A stretch of 48,997 bases of DNA, from assembly GCF_014696345.1 (NCBI RefSeq), contig NZ_JACJPY010000031.1, positions 1 through 48,997 of the forward strand, given 5' to 3'. A program made the translations under genes and the position numbers. Under the pieces are notes generated by a model. The model saw only the letters and a program-made list of their open reading frames with translations. It ran no database searches and was not told where the DNA came from. The first letter of the stretch is position 1, and every line of letters begins with the position of its first letter. The stretch comes from Pseudanabaena cinerea FACHB-1277. Its GTDB lineage: Bacteria > Cyanobacteriota > Cyanobacteriia > Pseudanabaenales > Pseudanabaenaceae. This document shows, piece after piece, positions 1 to 7,670 of the stretch.

Positions 1-102
1 TATTGAAACTAGCTCCCAATAAGTTAACCTACTATCAACGAGGTAAGAGGGCTATGCAGCTTGTCACGGCTACGTTTTAGATGTCTTTGTCACCCCCTCA
101 GA
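1..102 (+). repeat. Contig-end repeat, left copy (inverse of right end)
   Basis: The first 102 bases are the exact reverse complement of bases 48896-48997. Identity stops abruptly at 102/103, so this is a sharp element edge. The inner edge reads, going into the element, CTGAGGGGGTGACAAAGACA. A minus-strand ORF enters the repeat and stops inside it at position 70. The likeliest explanation is one end of a multi-copy insertion sequence or similar repeat at which the assembly ended. I do not recognise the family. Confidence 0.9.
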
Positions 103-294
103 AACTATCCACTCTTGCAATATTTCGTGAAATGGATCGCTATCAAATAAATCACTTAAATAGCTATCTAAATAAGAATAGTCTTGATGTAATAGTAATT
201 TAGATGATTTATCATTAGGATTTATCGTAGGAGCATCGGGTAAATTTTGAATAAAGTCATTGATTAGCTCTTTTGATTTTTGCGAATTATTCAT
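70..294 (-). CDS. Small unknown protein, C-terminus replaced by repeat
   Basis: This 74-residue ORF lies 25 bases downstream of the glycosyltransferase gene and on the same strand, so the two could be cotranscribed. The protein is acidic and rich in Asp, Ser and Leu, with no membrane segment or motif that I recognise. Its last eight residues (GVTKTSKT) and its stop codon lie inside the contig-end repeat. The native C-terminus has therefore probably been cut off by the element, and what remains may be a truncated gene. It could also be a genuine small gene whose end coincides with the repeat, but the abrupt repeat border in the coding frame makes truncation more likely. Function unknown. Confidence 0.4.
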   Translation of the reverse strand: MNNSQKSKELINDFIQNLPDAPTINPNDKSSKLLLHQDYSYLDSYLSDLFDSDPFHEILQEWIVSEGVTKTSKT

Positions 295-319
295 AAAATC
301 TGTTTACAAATTATTTAAT

Positions 320-1405
320 TTATAGATCATTCAAACTGGTTAGATCAATTAGCAATTCGGCTATGACCGCTCGCAAAGGTTCCGCGATCGCGTGAATTAA
401 AACTTCTTTAAATAATAGATTTACTACTGATGGTTCACTAGAAGTTTTAAGCCCTTCTCGGATTTCGACTAACCCTGCATCAAAATTATTAGCCTCAAAA
501 TAGCTCAATGCTCTTTTAAATGCCAATAAAGCATAGTTACGCTTGGCGATCGCAGTCAAATCATCTCGGATATCTAGAGGCAAATAATCATAGGAAATTT
601 CAATGTTAGTTCGTAAATCGGCAGTACGCAATCCCAACTTTGCATTTTGATTGGTAATGCTCTGGGAATGTTGACGGTAACAGGCTAAGACCTGCGGCTC
701 AAACCACCAATCATAAAATGAGGCGATCCGCTTGTACATATCCCAATCTTCACTATTGGAACTAATAAATCCACAGTAAAAACCTCCCAAATACTCATAG
801 GCTTTTCGCCTAACGATGACCGCAGGCGGGGCGATCGGGTTATTGGTCGCTACCGTATAGAGCCAATTTGGTAAGATTCCTGCTTTGTGCAAATGCAATT
901 GAGACATCCCTAGCCAATTATTGTCACAGTCAGCCGTAACATAGCGACAAAAAATCGCGCCAATTTCAATTTCAGTAGCTTCAATGGACAAATTTACTTG
1001 ATTGGAATGACTTTCGATAATTTTTTGAATGGTGGAATAAAATTGCGGCAGTACCCAATCATCATCATGAAGTATATGAATCCATTCACCATGTGCTAGA
1101 TTAATTCCGACATTAAAGGTCGCAGCGTTACCTAAGTTTTGCGAATTTCGATAAAACTCAATTCTGCCATCCCCAACTTTCTCAATAATTGATTGAATGT
1201 CCATTTGCTTATTCAATGAGCTACAGTCATCAACTACGATGATCTGCATTTGCTCCTTTGGCAAAGCCTGAGACAATACGCTATTTAAGCAATTACTAAG
1301 ATAATCTACACGATTGTATGTTGGAATAATTACACTAATTTGCGATCGCGCTGTATGAGCAGCAACAGGTGATATAACTGGAAATAGCTCTGGATTAATA
1401 CTCAT
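320..1405 (-). CDS. Family 2 glycosyltransferase
   Basis: The 361-residue protein begins, after about 22 residues, with the GT-A strand SVIIPTYNRVDYLSNCLNSV, followed by IIVVDDCSS. These are typical of family 2 inverting glycosyltransferases, which move a sugar from a nucleotide-sugar donor to a lipid, glycan or protein acceptor. The metal-binding DXD-like motif is HDDDW, near residue 107. A later SEDWDMYKR segment gives the ED motif expected for the catalytic base region. The last 100 residues are helical and outside the core fold. No membrane helix is evident, so it is probably cytoplasmic or peripheral. The acceptor cannot be predicted. It is followed on the same strand by the small ORF at 70-294 and preceded by a Uma2 gene 22 bases upstream. 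Confidence 0.85.
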   Translation of the reverse strand: MSINPELFPVISPVAAHTARSQISVIIPTYNRVDYLSNCLNSVLSQALPKEQMQIIVVDDCSSLNKQMDIQSIIEKVGDGRIEFYRNSQNLGNAATFNVGINLAHGEWIHILHDDDWVLPQFYSTIQKIIESHSNQVNLSIEATEIEIGAIFCRYVTADCDNNWLGMSQLHLHKAGILPNWLYTVATNNPIAPPAVIVRRKAYEYLGGFYCGFISSNSEDWDMYKRIASFYDWWFEPQVLACYRQHSQSITNQNAKLGLRTADLRTNIEISYDYLPLDIRDDLTAIAKRNYALLAFKRALSYFEANNFDAGLVEIREGLKTSSEPSVVNLLFKEVLIHAIAEPLRAVIAELLIDLTSLNDL

Positions 1406-1427
1406 ACAAATATGTCGTCATATTTTT

Positions 1428-2048
1428 TCAAGGTAATTTTTTAAGCCCATTCCGAAAAGTGTTAGCCGCTTCTAGTCTTGAAGTTTGGGCGATTAACACA
1501 CAACGAGTCAGTAAATCAATATCTAAATCTTTTAGTTGGAGAATTTCACTTGAAGCGATCGCTTCATAAGCATCTTCGCGTAAATGGTAAAGACTAAATA
1601 TGCCATCTTGCCAAAACCATACTTCAGGAATCGCTAAAGCTTGATAACGTTGTAATTTTTTGAGACCTCCACTAGTAAAAATAACTTCGATCGCTAAATC
1701 AGGTATCGGTTTTGATGTTCCAAAACAATAGGATTCATCTGGTTCAATTGATACTTCCCCTTCTCGTTGTTGAGTCATGGAGCCTCTTGGCTCAAATTCA
1801 ATATTGCTTTCTAGGCAAAATAGTTCTATCAAAAATCCAATGATTGTCTTATTGAATTCGTGGGCGCGACTTGGCATGATTATTTCAATGGTTTCTTCAT
1901 AATAAAAAAAGCGCACTCCCTTGGAATTGGCGAAACCTGTTCGGATTAGCTTAAATTGTTCCCAACTAATGCCAGAACAAATGAGATGTTGATCTTGATC
2001 TGGTTGTTTTTCGCTAGAGATAACCGAGCGAATTGGTGCTTGGATCAT
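1428..2048 (-). CDS. Uma2-family (DUF820) endonuclease-fold protein
   Basis: The 206-residue protein matches the Uma2/DUF820 family, which has a PD-(D/E)XK nuclease-like fold and is hugely expanded in cyanobacteria; its cellular role is not established. Family hallmarks are the early FYYEETIEIIMPSRAHEF segment, PIPDLAIEVIFTSGG near residue 115 (the D and the E of the presumed active site), and the PEVWFWQDG strand near the end. In most members a Lys follows the AIEV strand a little later, and here LKKLQRY supplies it. It lies 22 bases upstream of the glycosyltransferase gene on the same strand, perhaps by chance. A second, divergent family member lies at 48103-48711. Confidence 0.8.
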   Translation of the reverse strand: MIQAPIRSVISSEKQPDQDQHLICSGISWEQFKLIRTGFANSKGVRFFYYEETIEIIMPSRAHEFNKTIIGFLIELFCLESNIEFEPRGSMTQQREGEVSIEPDESYCFGTSKPIPDLAIEVIFTSGGLKKLQRYQALAIPEVWFWQDGIFSLYHLREDAYEAIASSEILQLKDLDIDLLTRCVLIAQTSRLEAANTFRNGLKKLP

Positions 2049-2442
2049 GGCGACACCCGTAAATTTGAGGTCAGTATAACATTACAGCACTTTGCGCTGT
2101 GATAGTTTACTAGGGCTGTTGCATTCTAATATGTCACATCTTTAACCTCATAGCAGCAATTGCTCAAACCCGCTACAAGTAGGGCTGATTGACTGGCAAA
2201 TCTCCCTCAAAGTGGGAATCCTGCCCCCGCTATAGAGAATTTAAGTTCGATCGCACCGTCTCCCAAATCAGTGCAAATACCTACCAACGCAAAGAAATTG
2301 TTAAATCCCCCCGCCATTTCGAGAACTGCTCTTAATATAGTCACTAATTAAAGTAGCAACTATATATAGTGAATCCTCAATCGAGTCATCAGTTTAAGCG
2401 AATTTGTTAAGCGCACTTGTTAAGCGCACTTGTTAAGCGCAT
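2049..2442. other. Intergenic region, divergent between Uma2 and ctaA
   Basis: These 394 bases lie between two divergent genes and should contain both promoters. I see no convincing gene. An open plus-strand frame without a credible start covers roughly 2200-2340, with no recognisable similarity. A small hairpin (ACAGC...GCTGT) lies at about 2085-2100, and the 3' part holds the tandem repeat listed separately. Confidence 0.5.
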
Positions 2443-2450
2443 TTGAGCGC
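2391..2450 (+). repeat. 13-bp tandem repeat upstream of and into ctaA
   Basis: The unit ACTTGTTAAGCGC is present in two exact copies (2415-2427 and 2428-2440). A third near-copy precedes them (2401-2414), with degenerate half copies on both sides. The rightmost degenerate copy contains the TTG codon at 2443 that opens the longest ctaA frame. Confidence 0.85.
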
Positions 2451-3522
2451 CACCTATCACCAAGATTTTTCTACCAAAGCATCTGCATACCTGTCCATGA
2501 CTGAATCTTTATTCCATAAATCAACTGAATCGGCTGACTTTTTAACCCTAGATTCCCAATCAGCTCAATCTACTGATAAATCTATGGAGTCAGTTGTCCT
2601 AATTCGCCGTATTGCCTTCGGGATCGCGATCGCAACTTGGATGGTGATGGCGATCGGTAGTGCTACCCGCGTGATGAATGCTGGGTTAGCCTGCCCTGAC
2701 TGGCCTCTGTGCTATGGCACGGTTTTACCCGCCGAGCAGATGAACCTACAGGTATTTTTAGAGTGGTTTCATCGTCTTGTCGCCTCCAGTGTTGGTTTTG
2801 CAACTATTGTTCTAGCTGGTGCAAGTTGGTTCTTTCGCAAGGGTTTACCTAAGTGGACACCTTGGGCGGCTCTAGGATCTCTGTCTCTGGTCATCTTTCA
2901 GGGAATCTTAGGCGGCTTAACGGTTACTCAACTGCTACGCTTTGACATTGTGACTGCCCATTTGGGGACGGGTTTATTATTCTTTTCGAGTTTATTGGCG
3001 ATCGCGATGGGATTGAGAGAGCATCAAATCCCTCCTAATCAATTTGCTAATCAATTTGCTAATCAAGGAACGCAGAAATTGGCTTGGGTTGGCATTGTTG
3101 CGGCTGCCTTAGTGTATTTACAAAGTATTCTGGGGGCGTTAGTTGCTTCACAATGGGCGCTGCATCAATGTTTTGCCACTCAAGATATGTGTATTGTCCT
3201 GAACGTACATTTGATCGGTGTGGCTCCTGCCACGATCGCTAGTCTTGCTGTTGTAGTGATGACTTGGCGCAATCGGGAGATCGCTCTAAATGCGCCCATT
3301 CTTAGAAATGTCGCCTCCCTTGTGGGGCTGTTGGTATTGGTGCAGGTGGCGATTGGCTATGCCACTTACAAGTTGCATTTGCAGGTTGAACCCCTTACCG
3401 TTGCCCATCAAGCCACAGGCTCAGCCCTACTAGGCACCTTGGTTTGTTTTGCAGTGTTAGCATGGCGATCGCTACGCCCTCAAACTACATTATCCGAACC
3501 TGTCCAGACCTCAATTCGCTAG
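2443..3522 (+). CDS. ctaA: Heme A synthase (CtaA/COX15 family)
   Basis: Heme A synthase oxidises the C8 methyl of heme O to a formyl group, giving heme A for cytochrome c oxidase. The protein has about eight hydrophobic segments and the conserved first block GSATRVMNAGLACPDWPLCYG, with the CPDWPLC cysteine pair. This is followed by FHRLVAS (heme-ligand His), a second His in TAHLGTG, LQSILGALVASQWALHQCF, and late NVHLIGV and VAHQATGS histidines, as expected for the two-fold repeated fold. The longest frame begins at a TTG (2443) inside a tandem repeat and gives a disordered 45-residue extension. ATG codons at 2497 or 2584 are more credible starts, with 2584 fitting the family best. ctaB follows 30 bases downstream. 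A 12-base in-frame duplication (QFANQFAN) sits in a loop near residue 205. Confidence 0.9.
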   Translation: MSATYHQDFSTKASAYLSMTESLFHKSTESADFLTLDSQSAQSTDKSMESVVLIRRIAFGIAIATWMVMAIGSATRVMNAGLACPDWPLCYGTVLPAEQMNLQVFLEWFHRLVASSVGFATIVLAGASWFFRKGLPKWTPWAALGSLSLVIFQGILGGLTVTQLLRFDIVTAHLGTGLLFFSSLLAIAMGLREHQIPPNQFANQFANQGTQKLAWVGIVAAALVYLQSILGALVASQWALHQCFATQDMCIVLNVHLIGVAPATIASLAVVVMTWRNREIALNAPILRNVASLVGLLVLVQVAIGYATYKLHLQVEPLTVAHQATGSALLGTLVCFAVLAWRSLRPQTTLSEPVQTSIR

Positions 3523-3552
3523 ATCTGCGAAATATTTTAGGAGTTAAGCTTA

Positions 3553-4590
3553 ATGCCAGAAACTGCAATCTATGAGAATCTAACGCAGGATCTCACCCCA
3601 GATCTAACCCAAGATTTATTGCCAAAAACATCTCACCCCATATCCAGCAATTTGCCAAGCTCACGTGGCTGGCGTGAAATCGTCCAAGACTATACTGAAC
3701 TCACCAAGCCCCGTATTATTACTTTGCTACTGATCACCACCGCAGGGGCGATGTGGATCGCTTCTGCGGGCAATGTGGATTTATTTTTGATGCTGGTCAC
3801 AGTGACTGGTGGGGCGATCGCGGCGGCTTCGGCAAATACCATCAATTGTTTATATGATCGCGATATTGATGCAAAAATGGAGCGCACTAGCTGGAGACCT
3901 CTCCCATCGGGTAGGATTCAGCCCATCAATGCTCTAATTTTTGCGATCGCTTTAGCCTGTATCTCTTTCGCGATGTTAGCGCTCTATGCCAACCTGTTAG
4001 CTGCTTGCCTCGCCATGTCAGGGATTGCCACCTATGTGGGTGTGTACACCATTTGGCTAAAGCGTTCTAGCACCCAAAATATTGTGATTGGTGGTGCAGC
4101 AGGGGCGATTCCGCCGTTAGTGGGTTGGGCAGCCGTGACGGGCGATCTCAGTTGGTCAGCTTGGGTCTTGTTTGCAATTATTTTTGTGTGGACACCACCA
4201 CATTTTTGGGCTTTAGCGCTCATGATTCGTGACGAATATGCCAAGGTTGGTGTGCCGATGTTGCCTGTGGTTAAGGGGGTTGAGGCAACTGCCCATCAGA
4301 TCTTGCTATATACATTACTAATGGTTCCTGTCTCATTGCTTTTAGTTTTTCCTTGCAATGTGATGGGTCTAGTCTATGGTTTGTCGGCGATTGCCCTTGG
4401 GGTTGCCTTTATTTACAAAGCGCTGCAATTGCTCAAAGAGCCAAGCGATCGCCAAGTTGCGCGTTCTGTGTTTAAATATTCGATTTTATATTTAGCATTG
4501 CTTTGTGTGGCGATGGGTGTAGATAGCTTGCCCATTGCTCATATTTCTAGCCAACAAGTGATCGCCATGCTTCCCACATTCTCAAGTTAG
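3553..4590 (+). CDS. ctaB: Protoheme IX farnesyltransferase (heme O synthase)
   Basis: This UbiA-superfamily prenyltransferase adds a farnesyl group to heme b to make heme O, the substrate of the upstream ctaA product. The first Asp-rich prenyl-diphosphate motif is visible in [18 protein letters not shown] (about residues 96-113), preceded by [20 protein letters not shown]. The second conserved loop follows [24 protein letters not shown]. About nine membrane helices are expected in the inner or thylakoid membrane. The N-terminal 35 residues are polar with a [12 protein letters not shown] repetition and are unlikely to be part of the fold. The gene follows ctaA with a 30-base gap and an AGGAG-like site before the ATG, consistent with a ctaAB operon. 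A strong hairpin closes it at 4643-4669. Confidence 0.95.
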   Translation: MPETAIYENLTQDLTPDLTQDLLPKTSHPISSNLPSSRGWREIVQDYTELTKPRIITLLLITTAGAMWIASAGNVDLFLMLVTVTGGAIAAASANTINCLYDRDIDAKMERTSWRPLPSGRIQPINALIFAIALACISFAMLALYANLLAACLAMSGIATYVGVYTIWLKRSSTQNIVIGGAAGAIPPLVGWAAVTGDLSWSAWVLFAIIFVWTPPHFWALALMIRDEYAKVGVPMLPVVKGVEATAHQILLYTLLMVPVSLLLVFPCNVMGLVYGLSAIALGVAFIYKALQLLKEPSDRQVARSVFKYSILYLALLCVAMGVDSLPIAHISSQQVIAMLPTFSS

Positions 4591-4642
4591 CGGCGCAGAA
4601 TCACAATAGTTTTCGTGAGTTTCTTATAAAATCTTATAAAAT

Positions 4643-4669
4643 AAGGGGCAGTGCAAAGCACTGCCCCTT
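4643..4669. terminator. Bidirectional terminator hairpin
   Basis: A perfect 12-bp stem (AAGGGGCAGTGC, loop AAA, complement) lies between the convergent ends of ctaB and the polysaccharide deacetylase gene. It has the GCAAAGC apex shared by several other hairpins in this window. Confidence 0.8.
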
Positions 4670-4687
4670 GGTGTTTATTTGTGGTGT

Positions 4688-6538
4688 TTATTTGAGACTA
4701 ACTGGACAATTGGGCTTTTCGGTAGTGGCAGTAGGGGCGGGATCGGGCGGCAGCAGAGCCACAATATGCGGCACTGGACGTGGCTCATATGCCATTACCG
4801 ACTTACCGCGATAGGCGAGGGCAGCGCTTGCGCCAGAGTCCAGCATCACCACATCGCGCAAACCAGCCTTGGCTAATATTTTGCCCAAACCAACGGAATC
4901 AATCATTTCCATGGTCACGCCCACAACGGGACGACCTGCGCGATCGATGCCCCAAAAGGCGCGATCGCGATGGGCATCGTAGCCATAGAGCTTACCAAAG
5001 GACTCGGCGGGTTGTGGCTTGCCATCGCGCACTAGCCATCCTGCCCCCACAAAGGCATCGGTCACATCCGCCAGTTCTGCCCTAATTGCTTCTAGAGAAT
5101 TATGCTTAGCGGCATTATAGGGAATAAATTTAACATTGGTAGGACTGATTAAGACCAATGGACGACCGTTTAGAAGCGGATTTTCACCCTTATTGCCATT
5201 GATGAAAACCCCTGCCTTACTAGAAAACTGACTCAGCACAGGTCCAATCATCTTATTGCTGTCTAGATGCTCTAGGGAGAAGAACGTCCCATCAACGGCG
5301 GCGATCGCGTTGGGAGTCATGGTCATGATTTCAGCAACCTGATAGCGACTATCGGCATGGGTAGTGACAACGCGACCACCATGCACAAGTGTGAGCGGTA
5401 AGCCATCAACGGTGACTTTGCGCTTTTCCACGGGGGTAGTAAAGTCAATTCCGTCATTGCTCACCATTGGCATAAACAGGTCAGTACTAGCGGCCTTGCC
5501 GTTAGAAGCAAGCTGAATCGCCTCATCAAATCGGGACTGTCCAAAGCGCATAATTGTCATTAAATCTTCGGAATCATTGGCGGTCTTTTCTGCGGATGGG
5601 TCAAGGCTCATGGTCAGCGCCGCCTTATAACCCGCCTTTTGAATCTTTTCCCTAGCGCTATCGGTAAAGTCACCTTCGGGATAGGTGAAATAGTCGATCG
5701 CCACCTTGAGTTCCTTTTCCAGTACTTTTTTCGACTCCGTTAATTCCTTGTCGATCTGGGCATCACTCAAATCCCTGAAATTTATATGATTAACGGTATG
5801 GGAAGCCACTGTAATTAAGCCACTCGCTTGCATTTCTCGTAGTTGATCCCATGTGGCCTTGGGCTTTTGACCACCAGTACCGACAAAGCGCGTATGCACT
5901 GACCAAACCGCAGGATAGTTATATTGTTTGAGCAAAGGAAAAGCGTATTTATATTGACCGACATAGTTATCATCGAAGGTTAACAACACTGGCTTGGAGG
6001 GCAGTGCTGCACCTGTGCGTAAGTGATTGACCATCTGATCCATGGAAATTGGCGTATAGCCGCCATCCTGTAATGCTTGGAAATGTCGCTCTAGTTCCTC
6101 TGGTGTAACATCCCAACTCACATCTTTTTTAGTGGTGATGTCGTGATACATGATGATCGGAATCTTGGCGGCACGGGCGCGATCGCTAATTTTGGGAAAT
6201 GGTGCAGGGTTGAATGTGGCGATTAGGTCAGCATTAATGGTGCTGCTTAAGCTCGATAGGGTGGGCAATGGATCGTTGGCGATCGCATTGATTGCCCTCA
6301 CTTGATAGAGCGAGGCAGTCACAGATTCAAGGGCGTTGTAATTACAAAAAGTCTGACTATCGCCAACACCAGCATTAAAATTCTTGAGAGTTTCCTCATT
6401 TGCGGCAATGCTCGCTGAAGACGGACGATAAGCAACCATGCGCGAGGCGATCGCTGCCCCCAGCCCCGTACTAACTACCGCTAGCCCCAGCACCAGCCAA
6501 ATCGCATTGGAGTTATTGTTGCTTCTGCCCTTGCTCAT
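4688..6538 (-). CDS. Polysaccharide deacetylase fused to phosphodiester glycosidase domain
   Basis: The 616-residue protein starts with a single membrane anchor or signal (AIWLVLGLAVVSTGLGAAI). A NodB-type polysaccharide deacetylase domain runs from about 125 to 310: PIIMYHDI, LTFDD (metal-binding Asp pair near 188), SHTVNH (metal-binding His pair near 242), and YFTYPEGDF. Such domains remove N-acetyl groups from peptidoglycan or chitin-like glycans. The C-terminal part (about 370-600) matches the phosphodiester glycosidase family of human uncovering enzyme (NAGPA): TFFS, RDRAFWGIDRAGRPVVGV and the final LDSGASAALAYRG. It therefore probably acts on envelope glycans outside the plasma membrane. 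The family's usual DGGGS is DSGAS here, so activity of that half is less certain. The gene stands alone between hairpins. Confidence 0.85.
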   Translation of the reverse strand: MSKGRSNNNSNAIWLVLGLAVVSTGLGAAIASRMVAYRPSSASIAANEETLKNFNAGVGDSQTFCNYNALESVTASLYQVRAINAIANDPLPTLSSLSSTINADLIATFNPAPFPKISDRARAAKIPIIMYHDITTKKDVSWDVTPEELERHFQALQDGGYTPISMDQMVNHLRTGAALPSKPVLLTFDDNYVGQYKYAFPLLKQYNYPAVWSVHTRFVGTGGQKPKATWDQLREMQASGLITVASHTVNHINFRDLSDAQIDKELTESKKVLEKELKVAIDYFTYPEGDFTDSAREKIQKAGYKAALTMSLDPSAEKTANDSEDLMTIMRFGQSRFDEAIQLASNGKAASTDLFMPMVSNDGIDFTTPVEKRKVTVDGLPLTLVHGGRVVTTHADSRYQVAEIMTMTPNAIAAVDGTFFSLEHLDSNKMIGPVLSQFSSKAGVFINGNKGENPLLNGRPLVLISPTNVKFIPYNAAKHNSLEAIRAELADVTDAFVGAGWLVRDGKPQPAESFGKLYGYDAHRDRAFWGIDRAGRPVVGVTMEMIDSVGLGKILAKAGLRDVVMLDSGASAALAYRGKSVMAYEPRPVPHIVALLPPDPAPTATTEKPNCPVSLK

Positions 6539-6731
6539 AATTGATGATTGGTGGTTGATTTGAAAAGTTTTTTAAGGTTTAGTCTTGCTAGGGCTTATTT
6601 AATCAGAGAGCCTCAGGATATACAAGTACCTAACTTGAATCAATAACCTGTGCAGGCTAACATATCCATACAATTCTCGCCGCCTAAATTTTATGCCTTG
6701 GTGTGAATTAACTCAAACCCAGCAACTAAGC

Positions 6732-7565
6732 CTAGTCCGCAAGCTGATTGACAAATAAGCCGATATATTCTTTGATGGCGCTAGTAGTATTTTTAAGCGC
6801 ATCAGCATTGGGTAATAGGTCTAATAACATTCCCCAACCCTTACTATTACTATTTTGTACTGTCAAAAAGTCCGTGGGAGCCGCGATCGCTTCTATATCA
6901 AGCTTCCGAAAAATTTCCATTGATCGCGGCATATGTAACGCCGATGTCACCAGTAATATTTTGTTGATCCCCCGTTTTACTAAGATTTGGCGCGTATTGA
7001 CAGCATTATCACGGGTATTAAAGGAATTTGGCTCCTGCACGATCGCTGACGCTGGCACACCTACAAACTGAGCGATCACCGCCATATCCTCTGATTCGGG
7101 ATTGCCACCCTCCCCATACCAATCGGCACGCCCACCCGTCACAATTATTAATGGTGCTTTGCCCTGTTTATAAAGCCATGAACCATATAAAACGCGATCG
7201 CCCGCTTCATTCACCTCATACCAAGGACGCGGCGCGATGCGGGGGCGCGTGCCACCCCCCAAAACCACGATCGCTTCCGCTTGGGGGATATTTTCACTGG
7301 GTAAATATTGCCACTCCAGCGATCGCAATAGCCAATTAGAAACCAAACTATTGCTGCTCAAGATCAAAATCCCTAATGCCACACTCAAGCAAATCACCGC
7401 CAGCCGCTTTTTTCTATACAAGGTGATTGCTTGCTTAGCGGCGCTAGGTTTTGGCGATCGTTTTTTGTTCCATGCCAATACAATCAGCGCTACCACCATC
7501 AATAAGCTGGACAGCCCAAGGGGATAGACAAAAATTGGCAATAGTTTTGATAAAAATAATGACAT
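6732..7565 (-). CDS. YdcF/SanA-like DUF218 membrane protein
   Basis: The DUF218 domain begins at AEAIVVLGGGTRPR and contains LIIVTGGRADW, SEDMAVIAQFVGVP, NTRDNAVNTRQIL and LLVTSALHMPRSMEIFRK. This order is diagnostic of the YdcF/SanA/ElyC family, implicated in envelope integrity and peptidoglycan precursor metabolism in enterobacteria. Two membrane helices precede it. The open frame extends to 7634, but those extra codons run through a terminator-like hairpin (7601-7640). I therefore take the ATG at 7565 (MSLFLSKLL), which gives a 277-residue protein with a normal membrane start. The exact reaction is unknown; the family is thought to act on phosphate- or nucleotide-containing substrates. Confidence 0.85.
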   Translation of the reverse strand: MSLFLSKLLPIFVYPLGLSSLLMVVALIVLAWNKKRSPKPSAAKQAITLYRKKRLAVICLSVALGILILSSNSLVSNWLLRSLEWQYLPSENIPQAEAIVVLGGGTRPRIAPRPWYEVNEAGDRVLYGSWLYKQGKAPLIIVTGGRADWYGEGGNPESEDMAVIAQFVGVPASAIVQEPNSFNTRDNAVNTRQILVKRGINKILLVTSALHMPRSMEIFRKLDIEAIAAPTDFLTVQNSNSKGWGMLLDLLPNADALKNTTSAIKEYIGLFVNQLAD

Positions 7566-7600
7566 TGAGATACAGCCTATTGAGGCTTCAATTATTACAG

Positions 7601-7640
7601 AAAAATTGAAAGCGGCGCAAAGCGCCGCTTTCAATTTTTT
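7601..7640. terminator. Terminator hairpin after the exoprotein gene
   Basis: A perfect 14-bp stem (7605-7618 with 7622-7635), loop AAA, is flanked by A and T runs on both sides. It lies just downstream of the 7671-12278 minus-strand gene and before ydcF-like. The apex is again GCAAAGC. Confidence 0.8.
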
Positions 7641-7670
7641 TGGTTCTAGATTAGCGCACAGCGCTCAAAA

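Noticed and set aside
2200-2340. A plus-strand gene in the intergenic region before ctaA
   Set aside because: Open frame without start, low complexity and no family match.
4780-5085. Arg/Pro-rich plus-strand frame
   Set aside because: It lies antisense within the deacetylase gene and has the composition of a shadow frame.
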